53,388 nt of DNA from an uncultured Pelagibacteraceae bacterium (GCA_902616205.1 CACMRY010000002.1:1-53388), one strand, 5' to 3'. Counted from the first letter of the stretch, positions 1-8,272 are shown. Made by a program: numbers and translations. The notes: generated by a model not told the origin, from the sequence alone.

Positions 1-216
1 AAAGTTGAAGTAACAGACAAAGTAAAAGAGGGAATTGTATTCACAACTTTCCATTTTCCAGAACACATGGTAAATATGGTTACAGGTGATGGTAAAGATG
101 AAGAGACTAAATGTGCAGAATATAAAGTTTCTGCAGTTCAAGTTCAAAAAATATCAAATAAATTTAAAACAGAAATTTCTCCATCCGAAAAACAAGCTGA
201 AATTGTAAGAAACTAA
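1..216 (+). CDS. Formate dehydrogenase alpha subunit, C-terminal fragment (5' end outside window)
   Basis: The open frame enters from the left edge and stops at TAA 214-216, giving 71 residues. The segment VFTTFHFPEHMVNMVTGD, followed by CAEYKVSAVQV, resembles the end of the molybdopterin-dinucleotide-binding domain of NAD-linked formate dehydrogenase alpha subunits, which oxidise formate to CO2. The molybdenum-cofactor synthesis genes a few kilobases away fit a Moco enzyme. Only the tail is visible, so subunit type, Fe-S clusters and active-site selenocysteine or cysteine cannot be judged. Another member of the molybdopterin oxidoreductase family is possible but less likely. Confidence 0.75.
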   Translation, partial: KVEVTDKVKEGIVFTTFHFPEHMVNMVTGDGKDEETKCAEYKVSAVQVQKISNKFKTEISPSEKQAEIVRN

Positions 217-286
217 AAAACTTCTCTGAAAATTTTTAAAATTTAATTTTTTAGGTTAAAATATTTTTTAAAAAAAAGGAGTTATA

Positions 287-604
287 ATGAAAGCATATAT
301 AATGGGCAATTACACAGAAAAAGCTTTTCAAGGTTTCATGAAGGATCCTACAAGTGATAGAAAAGCAGTTGTAGAACAATTAACAAAAGCAGTTGGTGGA
401 ACAATTCATAGTATGGACATTGTTAGAGGTTCATATGATTTTATTGTTGTGACTGATATTGGAACGTTTGAAAATTTCGCTGCTATTAAATTAGTTGTTG
501 AAGCATCTGGCGCTGTTAAAAATATGACAATGTTAGAGGCAATCGACTTTACGAAAGCAACGACTAAAGCGAGTCAGATAGGTTACAAACCACCAGGACA
601 ATAG
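287..604 (+). CDS. GYD-domain protein
   Basis: A 105-residue soluble protein that looks like a GYD-domain (PF08734) protein. The core motif sits at about residues 47-58 (RGSYDFIVVTD), followed by the usual short alternating strand/helix pattern. A good ribosome-binding site (AAGGAG) lies about 6 bases before the ATG. It starts 70 bases after the formate dehydrogenase stop on the same strand and may be co-transcribed with it. The family's biochemical role is unknown; members resemble small ferredoxin-like-fold proteins. Family recognition is fairly confident, function is not. Confidence 0.7.
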   Translation: MKAYIMGNYTEKAFQGFMKDPTSDRKAVVEQLTKAVGGTIHSMDIVRGSYDFIVVTDIGTFENFAAIKLVVEASGAVKNMTMLEAIDFTKATTKASQIGYKPPGQ

Positions 605-608
605 ATAA

Positions 609-959
609 TTATTTTTTTTCGTCGTTATCTACAACTAGGCAGATTTCTGATTTAGTCAGGAATCTGCGACCTGTTCCATTATCCAATGAGAACATTCCAC
701 CTATTCCTTTAACAGCGTCAATTGTTAGATCAGTATGTTTCCATTTTTCATACTGATCACCATTCATGTAAAAAGGCACTCCCCCAATTTCTCCCAATTT
801 TACATCATTATCACCTAAAGGAAATTCACCCTCCTGAAAACACATAGGTGCACTACCATCGCAGCATCCACCAGATTGATGAAACATTAATTTTTCACCA
901 TATCTTTCTTGGAGTTCAGATAACAAGTTTAACGCTGAATTTGTTGCAGATACTTTCAT
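609..959 (-). CDS. DUF779 protein, partner of aldehyde dehydrogenase
   Basis: A protein of about 116 residues with the DUF779 pattern: a Cys-Cys motif early on (HQSGGCCDGSAPMC, near residue 35) and a glycine-rich middle. DUF779 genes very often sit immediately beside an acetaldehyde-type aldehyde dehydrogenase, as here, so an accessory role for that enzyme is inferred. An in-frame ATG at 977 would add six residues, but that codon lies inside a strong hairpin (971-995). I therefore prefer the ATG at 959. It converges almost end to end with the GYD gene (4 bases between). Confidence 0.7.
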   Translation of the reverse strand: MKVSATNSALNLLSELQERYGEKLMFHQSGGCCDGSAPMCFQEGEFPLGDNDVKLGEIGGVPFYMNGDQYEKWKHTDLTIDAVKGIGGMFSLDNGTGRRFLTKSEICLVVDNDEKK

Positions 960-970
960 TTTTAAAGTAC

Positions 971-995
971 GGCCCATGATTTAGAATCATGGGCC
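971..995 (-). terminator. GC-rich intercistronic hairpin between aldehyde dehydrogenase and DUF779 genes
   Basis: Perfect 10-bp inverted repeat: GGCCCATGAT at 971-980 and ATCATGGGCC at 986-995, with a 5-base loop. It stands out in this AT-rich genome and lies 16 bases after the aldehyde dehydrogenase stop. No clean T-run follows on the minus strand, so it may be a weak terminator, an RNA-processing site or a 3'-end stabiliser that differentiates expression of the two genes. Confidence 0.6.
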
Positions 996-1010
996 AGTAT
1001 ATATTATTGA

Positions 1011-2555
1011 TTAAAAGAAGCCTAATTTTTTCTCAGCATAAGAGACATGTAAGTTCTTATTCTGTCTGTAATGATTAAGCATCATTTTATGAGTTTCTCT
1101 ACCAACTCCTGATTGTTTGTAACCGCCAAATGGAGAGTGGGCTGGGTATGCATGGTAACAGTTAGTCCATACTATTCCTGCCTGTATTGCTCTACCCATT
1201 CTGTAAGCAATATTACCATTTCTAGTCCAAACACCTGCACCTAAACCATAAAGAGTATCATTAGCAATTTCTAATGCCTCTGCTTCATCTTTAAATTTAA
1301 TTACAGATACAACAGGTCCAAAAATTTCTTCTTGAGAAATTCTCATTGAGTTGTCAGCTTCAAAAATAGTTGGTTGAATATAATTTCCTTTTTCCAATCC
1401 ACTATTAAGTTTACCAACTTCTCCACCTGCTAGAACTTTAGCACCTTCTTTTTTACCAAGATCTAAGTAAGATTTGATTTTTTCCATTTGCTCAACTGAG
1501 GCTTGTGCCCCAATCATTGTTTCCATTTTTAATGGATTGTCTTGAACAACGGCTTTAGTTCTCGCGATACATTTTTCCATGAATTTATCATAAATAGATT
1601 CTTGGACTAATGCTCTACTTGGACAAGTACAAACTTCACCTTGATTAAGATTGAACATTACAAAACCTTCAACACACTTATCTAAAAAATCATCATCTTT
1701 ATCCATGATGTCCTCAAAGAAAATGTTAGGAGATTTACCACCTAACTCAAGTGTAATTGGAATAATGTTTTGTGCAGCATACTGCATAATTAATCTTCCA
1801 GTTGTTGTTTCACCGGTGAATGCAACTTTAGCAACTCTTTTTGACGATGCTAAAGGTTTACCTGCTTCTAAACCGAAACCACTTACAATGTTCACAACTC
1901 CTGGAGGTAATAAATCTCCAATAAGTTCCATCATTACCATAATTGAAGCTGGAGTTTGTTCAGCTGGTTTTAAAACTGAACAGTTTCCTGCTGCAAGTGC
2001 TGGAGCTAATTTCCATGTTGCCATTAACAATGGAAAATTCCATGGTACTATCTGGCCAACTACTCCTAAAGGTTCTGGTATATTGTAAGAGTATTGCGAG
2101 TTACTGATTTCAGCAACTGAGCCTTCCTCAGCTCTAATTACTCCAGCAAAATATCTCCAATGATCTATCACTAAAGCCATGTCTGCTGCCATACATTCTC
2201 TAATTGGTTTACCATTATCTAAACACTCAGCCACAGCTAGCATGTCTTTATTTTGTTCAAGAACATCTGCTATCTTGTTAAGAATAACAGATCTAGTTGT
2301 AATATCTGTTTTTCCCCATTCTTTAAACGCTGCGTGAGCCGCATCTAATGCTGCTTCAACATCTTTTTCATTTGATCTTGCAACAGAACAGATAATCTCG
2401 TTCGATATCGGGCTTGGATTATCAAAATATTTGCCTGATAAAGGCTCTACAAATTTCCCATTTATGTAGTTTCCATATTTAGCTTTAAATGGAAATTTTA
2501 CTTTTAAATGAGATGTGTCTAGAGCTGACGACACTTTCAATGCTTCTGCACTCAT
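1011..2555 (-). CDS. NAD-dependent aldehyde dehydrogenase (acetaldehyde type, AldB/ExaC-like)
   Basis: A 514-residue member of the aldehyde dehydrogenase superfamily, which oxidises an aldehyde to its acid with NAD(P). Visible signatures are [20 protein letters not shown] (cofactor binding), the general-base motif [13 protein letters not shown] and the nucleophile motif [15 protein letters not shown], in which the first cysteine is the expected catalytic thiol. The CTCPSR variant and the length match the AldB/ExaC/AcoD group acting on acetaldehyde and similar short aldehydes. A strong ribosome-binding site (GGAGG) precedes the ATG. DUF779, its frequent partner, is downstream. The actual substrate in this organism is not determinable here. 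Confidence 0.9.
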   Translation of the reverse strand: MSAEALKVSSALDTSHLKVKFPFKAKYGNYINGKFVEPLSGKYFDNPSPISNEIICSVARSNEKDVEAALDAAHAAFKEWGKTDITTRSVILNKIADVLEQNKDMLAVAECLDNGKPIRECMAADMALVIDHWRYFAGVIRAEEGSVAEISNSQYSYNIPEPLGVVGQIVPWNFPLLMATWKLAPALAAGNCSVLKPAEQTPASIMVMMELIGDLLPPGVVNIVSGFGLEAGKPLASSKRVAKVAFTGETTTGRLIMQYAAQNIIPITLELGGKSPNIFFEDIMDKDDDFLDKCVEGFVMFNLNQGEVCTCPSRALVQESIYDKFMEKCIARTKAVVQDNPLKMETMIGAQASVEQMEKIKSYLDLGKKEGAKVLAGGEVGKLNSGLEKGNYIQPTIFEADNSMRISQEEIFGPVVSVIKFKDEAEALEIANDTLYGLGAGVWTRNGNIAYRMGRAIQAGIVWTNCYHAYPAHSPFGGYKQSGVGRETHKMMLNHYRQNKNLHVSYAEKKLGFF

Positions 2556-2597
2556 TATTTCCTCCCTAAGTTAAGTACATTAAGTATATAAATCCGA

Positions 2598-2686
2598 AAT
2601 TAACTTATTTATTTCAGTCGTTTTTGAATTTAAAAGAGATTGAAGACTGAATAATTTTTTAAATCCGAATTTATAATAAGTTAATT
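2598..2686. repeat. Inverted repeat in the aldh/moaA divergent promoter region
   Basis: The 232-base gap between two divergent genes holds a 12-bp inverted repeat, AATTAACTTATT (2598-2609) and AATAAGTTAATT (2675-2686). A 9-bp direct repeat AAATCCGAA (2590-2598 and 2661-2669) lies beside each arm. The rest of the gap is AT-rich with no recognisable RNA gene. It could be a regulator-binding region, but AT-rich repeats of this size also arise by chance. Confidence 0.35.
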
Positions 2687-2787
2687 TAAGACTGTTAATT
2701 TGATCTTGTAAATGTGTTATTTTGAATTCAACTTTGAATTGAAAAAAGACTTATTGAATTTAGTTATAAAACTATGATTATCTAAGT

Positions 2788-3780
2788 ATGGAATTATTAA
2801 AAGACAAATTTGGCAGAAAATTCCCCTACATAAGATTATCCATAACAGATGTATGTAATTTTAAATGCGGCTATTGTTTACCTAATGGTTTCAAAATTGA
2901 CAAAAGTGACAATAGAACTTTTTTAAGTTTAGAAGAAATTAAAAGATTAGCTAAAGGTTTATCAGAATTGGGAGTAAGTAAGATTAGATTAACTGGTGGA
3001 GAACCTACAATTAGAAAAGATTTTTATGAAATTGTAAAAGTAATAAAAAATAGTTCAGGAATAAATAAAACTGTAATCACTACTAATGGATATAAACTTG
3101 ACAAATTTGCAGAACAGCTTGTGGAAAGTGGTTTAGATGGAATTAATATAAGTATTGATAGCTTAGATAAAAATAAGTTTCATAAAATTACAGGACATGA
3201 TCGATTAAATGAGATTTTAAAAGGTATTGAAAAACTACAAAAACTAAATTTTAAAAATATTAAAATTAACGCTGTTCTTTTAAAAGGGGTAAACAGTAAT
3301 GATAAAGATTTTAAGCAATGGTCTAATTACATAAAATTAAATCAAGTAGATTTTAGATATATAGAATTGATGCAAACAGGCGATAACTCAGATTATTTTA
3401 AAAAATATCATATTTCTTCAAAAGTATTCACTGACTTTTTAATTAAAAATCATTGGATAATACAAACTCTAGGTAAAGATGCTGGTCCATCTAAAAATTA
3501 CATAAATCCAGAATTTAATGGAAAATTTGGAGTTATTGCTCCTTATTCAAAAGATTTTTGTAAATCTTGCAACAGATTGAGAATTACATCTAGAGGAGAC
3601 TTAAGATTGTGTTTGTTTGGTAATACAGGAATAAACATAAGACACTTAATTCAAAGAGATGACCAAACTGAAGAATTAAAGGATTTAATTTTGAAACAAT
3701 TAAATTTTAAAAAAGAATCTCATTACTTAGAACTTGGAGAAACTGGTTTAACTAATAACTTGTCAGTAACTGGGGGATGA
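2788..3780 (+). CDS. moaA: GTP 3',8-cyclase MoaA
   Basis: A 330-residue radical-SAM enzyme catalysing the first step of molybdenum-cofactor synthesis, the rearrangement of GTP to 3',8-cyclo-GTP with MoaC acting next. The N-terminal cluster motif CNFKCGYC (CxxxCxxC) and LTGGEPTIRKD are clear. The second, C-terminal [4Fe-4S] site is seen in CKSCNRLRITSRGDLRLC. The protein ends in Gly-Gly, as MoaA proteins do. It is the first gene of a tightly packed moaA-C-D-E-msrP-msrQ run; its TGA overlaps the moaC start (ATGA). Confidence 0.96.
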   Translation: MELLKDKFGRKFPYIRLSITDVCNFKCGYCLPNGFKIDKSDNRTFLSLEEIKRLAKGLSELGVSKIRLTGGEPTIRKDFYEIVKVIKNSSGINKTVITTNGYKLDKFAEQLVESGLDGINISIDSLDKNKFHKITGHDRLNEILKGIEKLQKLNFKNIKINAVLLKGVNSNDKDFKQWSNYIKLNQVDFRYIELMQTGDNSDYFKKYHISSKVFTDFLIKNHWIIQTLGKDAGPSKNYINPEFNGKFGVIAPYSKDFCKSCNRLRITSRGDLRLCLFGNTGINIRHLIQRDDQTEELKDLILKQLNFKKESHYLELGETGLTNNLSVTGG

Positions 3781-4328
3781 TGAAAAATTTAAAAATAATT
3801 AAAAAAAATGATTTGAGAGATTGGGCTGAGGAATTGTTCCAAAAAAATTCATATAAAATGGTAGATGTGTCCTCAAAGAAAGAAACTTTTAGAAGAGCAC
3901 TAGCGACAGGGAAAATTTATGTTGGTGAAAAAGTTTTTTCATTAATTAAATCCAATCAAATGCCTAAGGGGGACCCTATTTCTTTAGCAGAGGTATCAGC
4001 CATATTAGGTGTAAAAAAAACGAGTGAAATTATTCCATTATGCCACCCTCTTTCAATTGATCATATTTCAACAAAAATTATATTGGATGATAAAACTTTT
4101 TCACTTGATGTTTTTTGTGTTGTCTCAACATTTTCTAAAACTGGTGTAGAGATGGAAGCAATAATGGGAGTAAATAGCGCTCTAATAACTATTTATGATT
4201 TAAGCAAGATAGTAAATCCACATTTAAAAATTTCTGATATAAAATTATTAATTAAAGAAGGTGGAAAAAAAGGATTATGGAAAAATCCAGATGGATTACC
4301 AGATTTTTTAAAAGAGATATTTAATTAA
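3777..4328 (+). CDS. moaC: Cyclic pyranopterin monophosphate synthase MoaC
   Basis: A 183-residue protein that converts 3',8-cyclo-GTP to cyclic pyranopterin monophosphate. Family signatures are MVDVSSK near residue 28, IIPLCHPL, and KTGVEMEAIMGVNSALITIYD, which carry conserved catalytic positions. It is slightly longer than the usual ~160 residues because of an N-terminal extension and a C-terminal tail. The ATG overlaps the moaA stop by four bases and its own stop abuts moaD (1-base overlap), so translational coupling is likely. Confidence 0.95.
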   Translation: MMKNLKIIKKNDLRDWAEELFQKNSYKMVDVSSKKETFRRALATGKIYVGEKVFSLIKSNQMPKGDPISLAEVSAILGVKKTSEIIPLCHPLSIDHISTKIILDDKTFSLDVFCVVSTFSKTGVEMEAIMGVNSALITIYDLSKIVNPHLKISDIKLLIKEGGKKGLWKNPDGLPDFLKEIFN

Positions 4329-4597
4329 TGAAAATATCTGTTGAGTTATATGGAGCTGCTAGAGAATTCAGTAAAACAAAATATTTAGAGTTTAGTTTTT
4401 CAAAATCTTGTAAAATAATTGATATTAAAAAAAAACTTTGTGAGCATGTTGATAATAAATTTGATGGAAATTTTAAATATAAAGAAATTATAAAAAGTTC
4501 AGCATTTTGCTCAGATAAAGATCAATTAATAAAAGAAAACCAGATTTTGAATAAAAATCAAATAATTGGAATTATTCCACCAATTGGAGGTGGTTAA
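4328..4597 (+). CDS. moaD: Molybdopterin synthase sulfur-carrier subunit MoaD
   Basis: An 89-residue ubiquitin-like protein ending in IIPPIGGG. The C-terminal Gly-Gly is the site that is adenylated and thiocarboxylated to donate sulfur in molybdopterin synthase. Sequence similarity in the body is weak, as is usual for MoaD, but the tail, the size and the position between moaC and moaE make the call firm. It overlaps both neighbours by one base. The activating enzyme (MoeB type) is not in the window. Confidence 0.92.
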   Translation: MKISVELYGAAREFSKTKYLEFSFSKSCKIIDIKKKLCEHVDNKFDGNFKYKEIIKSSAFCSDKDQLIKENQILNKNQIIGIIPPIGGG

Positions 4598-5040
4598 TGC
4601 TTCACGCAAAAATTATAGACTCTTCAATTGAAAATATCGAAATTTCCAGAGCTGAACATTTTTTAAAATCGGAAAAATTTGGTGCTGTAATTTATTTTGT
4701 TGGAGTTGTTAGGGATAGTAACGAAAATAAAAAAGTTAATGGGATTACCTACGATGCAAAAGACTCAATGGTAATAAAAAGTTTTAAGGAAATTTATAAC
4801 GAGACAGAGCAAAAACTTGGAATTAAAAATAAAGCTGTTTTTATTGAACATGCAAAGGGTCACCTCAAACTTTCTGAAAAAAGCATACTAATTGGAGTAG
4901 CTTGTAAACATAGAGATGAGGCATATCGACTTTCAAAATTTATTATTGAAGAAATAAAGAAAAGATCACCTATATGGAAAAAAGAACATTATGAAAATGA
5001 GGACAGTGAATGGCTCAAAGGTATTTCGTTAACAACATGA
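4597..5040 (+). CDS. moaE: Molybdopterin synthase catalytic subunit MoaE
   Basis: A 147-residue catalytic subunit that, with MoaD thiocarboxylate, inserts the dithiolene sulfurs into cyclic pyranopterin monophosphate. Recognisable motifs are GAVIYFVGVVRD, IEHAKGHL, VACKHRDEAYRLSKFIIEEIK and RSPIWKKEHY, which contains the conserved catalytic lysine. Its stop TGA (5038-5040) overlaps the best start of msrP (ATG 5037), linking cofactor synthesis to a Moco enzyme in one transcript. Confidence 0.95.
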   Translation: MLHAKIIDSSIENIEISRAEHFLKSEKFGAVIYFVGVVRDSNENKKVNGITYDAKDSMVIKSFKEIYNETEQKLGIKNKAVFIEHAKGHLKLSEKSILIGVACKHRDEAYRLSKFIIEEIKKRSPIWKKEHYENEDSEWLKGISLTT

Positions 5041-5954
5041 AATTGCATAAATTTAAATCTTCGGAAATAACTCCTGAAAGTTTTTATATTAATAGACGAG
5101 AATTCCTTAAGAAAATGGGTATTGTAACTGGAACTGCTTTCACTTCTCAAAATATAATTACGTCTGCTTTATCGTATACCCCTGAAACAGAACGGAAAAT
5201 AACTCCTTATAAATTTGCAACTACATACAACAACTATTACGAATTTGGGACAAGTAAGTCTGATCCTCATAAAAACTCAAAAGATTTTATTACAAACCCA
5301 TGGGATATTAAAATTGATGGGGAAGTTGAAAACGAAATTACGCTGTCTGTTGAGGAAATTAAAAATATGATCCCAAGTGAAGAGAGAATATACAGATTTA
5401 GATGTGTTGAAGGCTGGTCGATGGTAGTACCATGGTTAGGTTTTCCACTCAATAAACTATTAAAAAAAGTTAAGCCAACATCTAAAGCTAAATTTGTAAA
5501 ATTTACATCTGTATATGATCCAGATCAAATGAAAGGACAAAGATTTCCAGTATTGAATTGGCCATATAAAGAAGGTTTGAGAATCGATGAAGCTATGCAT
5601 CCATTAACGATAATGGTTACTGGTCTTTATGGAAAAGAATTACCAAATCAAAACGGTGCACCTTTAAGATTGATAGTGCCATGGAAATATGGATTTAAAA
5701 GTGCCAAGGCAATTGTTAATATAAAATTTGTTGAAAAAATGCCTGTCTCGTCTTGGATGAATGCTTCACCAAACGAGTATGGTTTTTATTCTAATGTTAA
5801 TCCTAATGTATCACACCCAAGATGGTCTCAAGCGACTGAAAGAGTAATTGGTGAGAATATATACTCACCAAGAATTAAAACATTGATGTTTAATGGTTAT
5901 GGGGATGAAGTTGCCGGTCTCTATGATGGAATGGATTTAAGAAAAAATTTTTAA
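5037..5954 (+). CDS. msrP: Periplasmic methionine-sulfoxide reductase catalytic subunit MsrP (YedY family)
   Basis: About 305 residues of the sulfite-oxidase-fold family that carries a single Moco and repairs oxidised methionines in periplasmic proteins. A twin-arginine export signal NRREFLKKMG lies near residue 20, and the Moco-binding cysteine is in YRFRCVEGWSMVVPWLG. A longer frame starts at 5010, but the ATG at 5037 forms the ATGA overlap with moaE and gives a normal Tat leader, so I use it. The membrane partner msrQ follows after 4 bases, and Moco synthesis genes precede. Confidence 0.93.
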   Translation: MKLHKFKSSEITPESFYINRREFLKKMGIVTGTAFTSQNIITSALSYTPETERKITPYKFATTYNNYYEFGTSKSDPHKNSKDFITNPWDIKIDGEVENEITLSVEEIKNMIPSEERIYRFRCVEGWSMVVPWLGFPLNKLLKKVKPTSKAKFVKFTSVYDPDQMKGQRFPVLNWPYKEGLRIDEAMHPLTIMVTGLYGKELPNQNGAPLRLIVPWKYGFKSAKAIVNIKFVEKMPVSSWMNASPNEYGFYSNVNPNVSHPRWSQATERVIGENIYSPRIKTLMFNGYGDEVAGLYDGMDLRKNF

Positions 5955-5958
5955 TTAA

Positions 5959-6552
5959 ATGATAAAAATTTTCAAACCCACAATCTTTGTATTGTGTTTA
6001 GTTCCTTTTATAATAATAGCTTATCAAATTTTATTTAATAAACTTGGAGCAGAACCAGTAAAACAAGTAACTCATCATACAGGAGAGTGGACTTTAAGAT
6101 TTATTTTACTGTCTCTAGCAATGACACCTCTTAAAAATATTACAAAAATTTTAGCTTGGATAAAGTATAGAAGAATGTTGGGATTATTCGCTTTTTTTTA
6201 TGGAACTTTACATTTGCTTACTTACATTGGTTTTGATTATCAGTTTAATTTAGATCCGATTATTGATGATGTTTTGAACAAAAAATTTATTTTTATAGGA
6301 TTTGCTGCATGGCTTTTGATGTTGCCTCTTGCTATTACCTCAAATCAAAAAATGGTACTTATCTTAAAACAAAACTGGAAAAAAATTCACAGGCTATCGT
6401 ATTTAATTGGTATTTTTGCTGTTCTACATTTTATCTGGTTATCTAAGACTATTTTTTTTGAGCCATTGATATACTTAATAATTCTAATAACCCTTTTAAC
6501 ATTAAGATTAAATTTTATTAAATTTATATTTAAGAAAAAATCAGTTACTTAG
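5959..6552 (+). CDS. msrQ: Heme-binding membrane subunit MsrQ (YedZ family)
   Basis: A 197-residue integral membrane protein with about five to six hydrophobic segments, of the ferric-reductase-like transmembrane family. It passes electrons from the quinone pool or respiratory chain to periplasmic MsrP. Histidines typical of heme ligation appear in HHTGEW, FYGTLHLLTYIG and IHRLSYLIGIFAVLHFIW. It directly follows msrP, the standard msrPQ arrangement. Confidence 0.92.
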   Translation: MIKIFKPTIFVLCLVPFIIIAYQILFNKLGAEPVKQVTHHTGEWTLRFILLSLAMTPLKNITKILAWIKYRRMLGLFAFFYGTLHLLTYIGFDYQFNLDPIIDDVLNKKFIFIGFAAWLLMLPLAITSNQKMVLILKQNWKKIHRLSYLIGIFAVLHFIWLSKTIFFEPLIYLIILITLLTLRLNFIKFIFKKKSVT

Positions 6553-6596
6553 TATATTTTTATTCATATTTTTTATTAAAAGACTATATTTGTATA

Positions 6597-6842
6597 ATGG
6601 ATGAAAAAATTAAGAATGAGTTACAATCTGCTGCATTTAGTAGACTTATAGAACATTTAAGAGAGAGAAAAGATGTTCAAAACATTGATCTTATGAATCT
6701 TGCTGGGTTTTGTAGAAATTGCCTTTCTAAATGGTATCGCGAAGAAGCTAAAAAAAAAGGAATAGAGATTTCAGATCCAGATGCTAGAGAACATGTTTAT
6801 GGTATGCCTTATACTGAATGGAAAGAGAAATACCAAAAGTAA
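6597..6842 (+). CDS. DUF1244 protein
   Basis: A small 81-residue protein matching DUF1244, a conserved alpha- and gammaproteobacterial family. The diagnostic stretch is MNLAGFCRNCLSKWY (cysteines two apart), followed by DPDAREHVYGMPY. No enzymatic role is established; the paired cysteines could bind metal, but that is speculation. It follows msrQ by 44 bases on the same strand and converges directly with moaB (adjacent stops). Confidence 0.85.
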   Translation: MDEKIKNELQSAAFSRLIEHLRERKDVQNIDLMNLAGFCRNCLSKWYREEAKKKGIEISDPDAREHVYGMPYTEWKEKYQK

Positions 6843-7343
6843 TTATTTCTCTTTTAATCTTGGAAATAACTCCACAAAATTACATGGTTTGTGTTTGATA
6901 TTTAGTTGATGAACAAGAATTTTATCCCAAGCGTCTTTTACGCCTCCTGAAGAACCTGGAAGTGCAAATATATACTTTCCATTCGCAAGTACTGCACATG
7001 CCCTTGATTGAATAGAAGATGTGCCAACTGTAGACAGACTTATATATCTAAATATTTCACCAAAACCTGGTATTTTTTTATCTGCTATATCATCAACTGC
7101 TTCTGGAGTAATATCTCTTCCAGTTAATCCTGTTCCACCAGTTGTAATAATTACATCAATTTTTTTAATTTTTATCCAGATCTTTAAAATTTTTTTAATA
7201 TCTTTTTTACTATCTTTGCAAATTTCTCTTTCAACTAAATTATGACCAGCCTTATTTATTTTTTTTACAAGAATATTTCCAGATTTGTCTGTTTTTAAAG
7301 TTCTTGTATCTGTTACTGTTAATAGTGCTATATTTACTTTCAT
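6843..7343 (-). CDS. moaB: Molybdenum cofactor biosynthesis protein MoaB/MogA family
   Basis: A 166-residue MoaB/MogA-type protein, which adenylylates molybdopterin before molybdate insertion or has a related role. Signatures are LLTVTDTRT near the start, IITTGGTGLTGRD (the nucleotide/pterin loop) and FALPGSSGGVKDAW. It is transcribed against the moaACDE run, so it has its own promoter. That promoter must lie within or beyond the 9-base gap shared with the exporter gene. No moeA, mobA or molybdate transporter is present in the window. Confidence 0.92.
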   Translation of the reverse strand: MKVNIALLTVTDTRTLKTDKSGNILVKKINKAGHNLVEREICKDSKKDIKKILKIWIKIKKIDVIITTGGTGLTGRDITPEAVDDIADKKIPGFGEIFRYISLSTVGTSSIQSRACAVLANGKYIFALPGSSGGVKDAWDKILVHQLNIKHKPCNFVELFPRLKEK

Positions 7344-7352
7344 AATAATTGG

Positions 7353-8096
7353 ATGATTATATTACCTATTTTATTTTTTGTAACTGCTATAATATATTCA
7401 AGTGTAGGTTTTGGTGGTGGCTCTACTTATCTTGCATTGTTACTTCTTTGGGGCGTTCCATACTCTATCTTTCCAATAATAGCTTTAACCTGTAATATTA
7501 TTGTAGTTTCAGGAAATTCAATTAATTATATAAGAGCAGGAAATTTAAATTTTAGGTTACTTATACCATATTTAATCGGATCTATTCCTTTTGCATTTAT
7601 AGGAGGTTCTCTAAATATTGAAAAAGATATTTTTGAAATAATATTATTTTTTGTTTTAGGTATTGCAGGAATTTTGTTGTTATTTAATTTTAGATCTTAC
7701 GGAAATAACTCAAAAAAATATAAATCTTTAGCTATCTATTTTTCAATTCCTATAGGTATAGTGTTAGGTTTTGTTTCTGGTTTAGTGGGTATTGGAGGAG
7801 GAATATTTTTAAGTCCTATATTGTATTTATTTCGTGCAGCAAACCCAAAGAATATTACAATAATGGTATCTTTATTTATTTTAATAAATTCAGTTTTAGG
7901 GATTCTGGGTCAGATAACAAAAAGTATAGAAATTAGTGAAATCAAAAATTATATTATTTTATTAGTAGCTGTTTTAATTGGTGGTCAAATTGGTAATTTT
8001 TTAAATATAAAAATATTTCCAACAAAAATTCTTGCTTTAATTACATCATTGCTAGTTATTTTTGTTGCTTTAAGAATAGGATATAACTTTATGTAA
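7353..8096 (+). CDS. TauE/SafE-family (TSUP) membrane exporter
   Basis: A 247-residue polytopic membrane protein with two repeated halves. Each contains the glycine-rich motif typical of the sulfite/sulfonate exporter family (YSSVGFGGGSTYLALLLLW near residue 16 and GLVGIGGGIFLSPILYLF near 145). The family exports sulfite, sulfonates or related organosulfur anions. Its location beside the methionine-sulfoxide repair system is suggestive only. The exact substrate is unknown. Confidence 0.88.
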   Translation: MIILPILFFVTAIIYSSVGFGGGSTYLALLLLWGVPYSIFPIIALTCNIIVVSGNSINYIRAGNLNFRLLIPYLIGSIPFAFIGGSLNIEKDIFEIILFFVLGIAGILLLFNFRSYGNNSKKYKSLAIYFSIPIGIVLGFVSGLVGIGGGIFLSPILYLFRAANPKNITIMVSLFILINSVLGILGQITKSIEISEIKNYIILLVAVLIGGQIGNFLNIKIFPTKILALITSLLVIFVALRIGYNFM

Positions 8097-8272
8097 TGTT
8101 CCTTAATAAATTAAAAAAATTTTATCGACCTTTTTTAATCACTTACATTTTTTTCAGCGTCGCAATTAGTTTTTATCCCTCTTTTGATTTTTACTCATTT
8201 AAAGGACAGGTAATTATCTTTTCTGTTTCAATATTTAATGGAGTGTTAGGAACATTTATTAAGAAATTATAA
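8096..8272 (+). CDS. Small putative membrane protein, 58 residues
   Basis: A short open frame whose ATG (8096-8098) overlaps the last base of the exporter stop codon. It runs to TAA at 8270-8272, overlapping the tail of the opposite-strand oxidoreductase by 6 bases. The peptide begins MFLNKLKKFYRPF and has two hydrophobic segments (about residues 12-28 and 38-54) with a basic end, so two membrane passes are plausible. Translational coupling to the exporter is suggested by the stop/start overlap. I recognise no family; conservation in relatives would decide whether it is real. Confidence 0.5.
   Translation: MFLNKLKKFYRPFLITYIFFSVAISFYPSFDFYSFKGQVIIFSVSIFNGVLGTFIKKL

Noticed and set aside
1651..2088. 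Open frame of 145 codons opposite the aldehyde dehydrogenase
   Set aside because: It is a mirror of a strongly conserved coding region, with no family resemblance, and its composition follows the codon pattern of the gene on the other strand. The same applies to the antisense frames inside gcvP, guaB, recA, the ferredoxin reductase and proteorhodopsin.
2556..2787. Molybdenum-cofactor riboswitch before moaA
   Set aside because: The region is almost entirely A/T and has none of the conserved GC-rich helices of that RNA class.
5010..5036. Longer msrP N-terminus
   Set aside because: It would place extra residues before the twin-arginine leader inside the moaE coding region; the ATGA overlap at 5037 is the more natural start.
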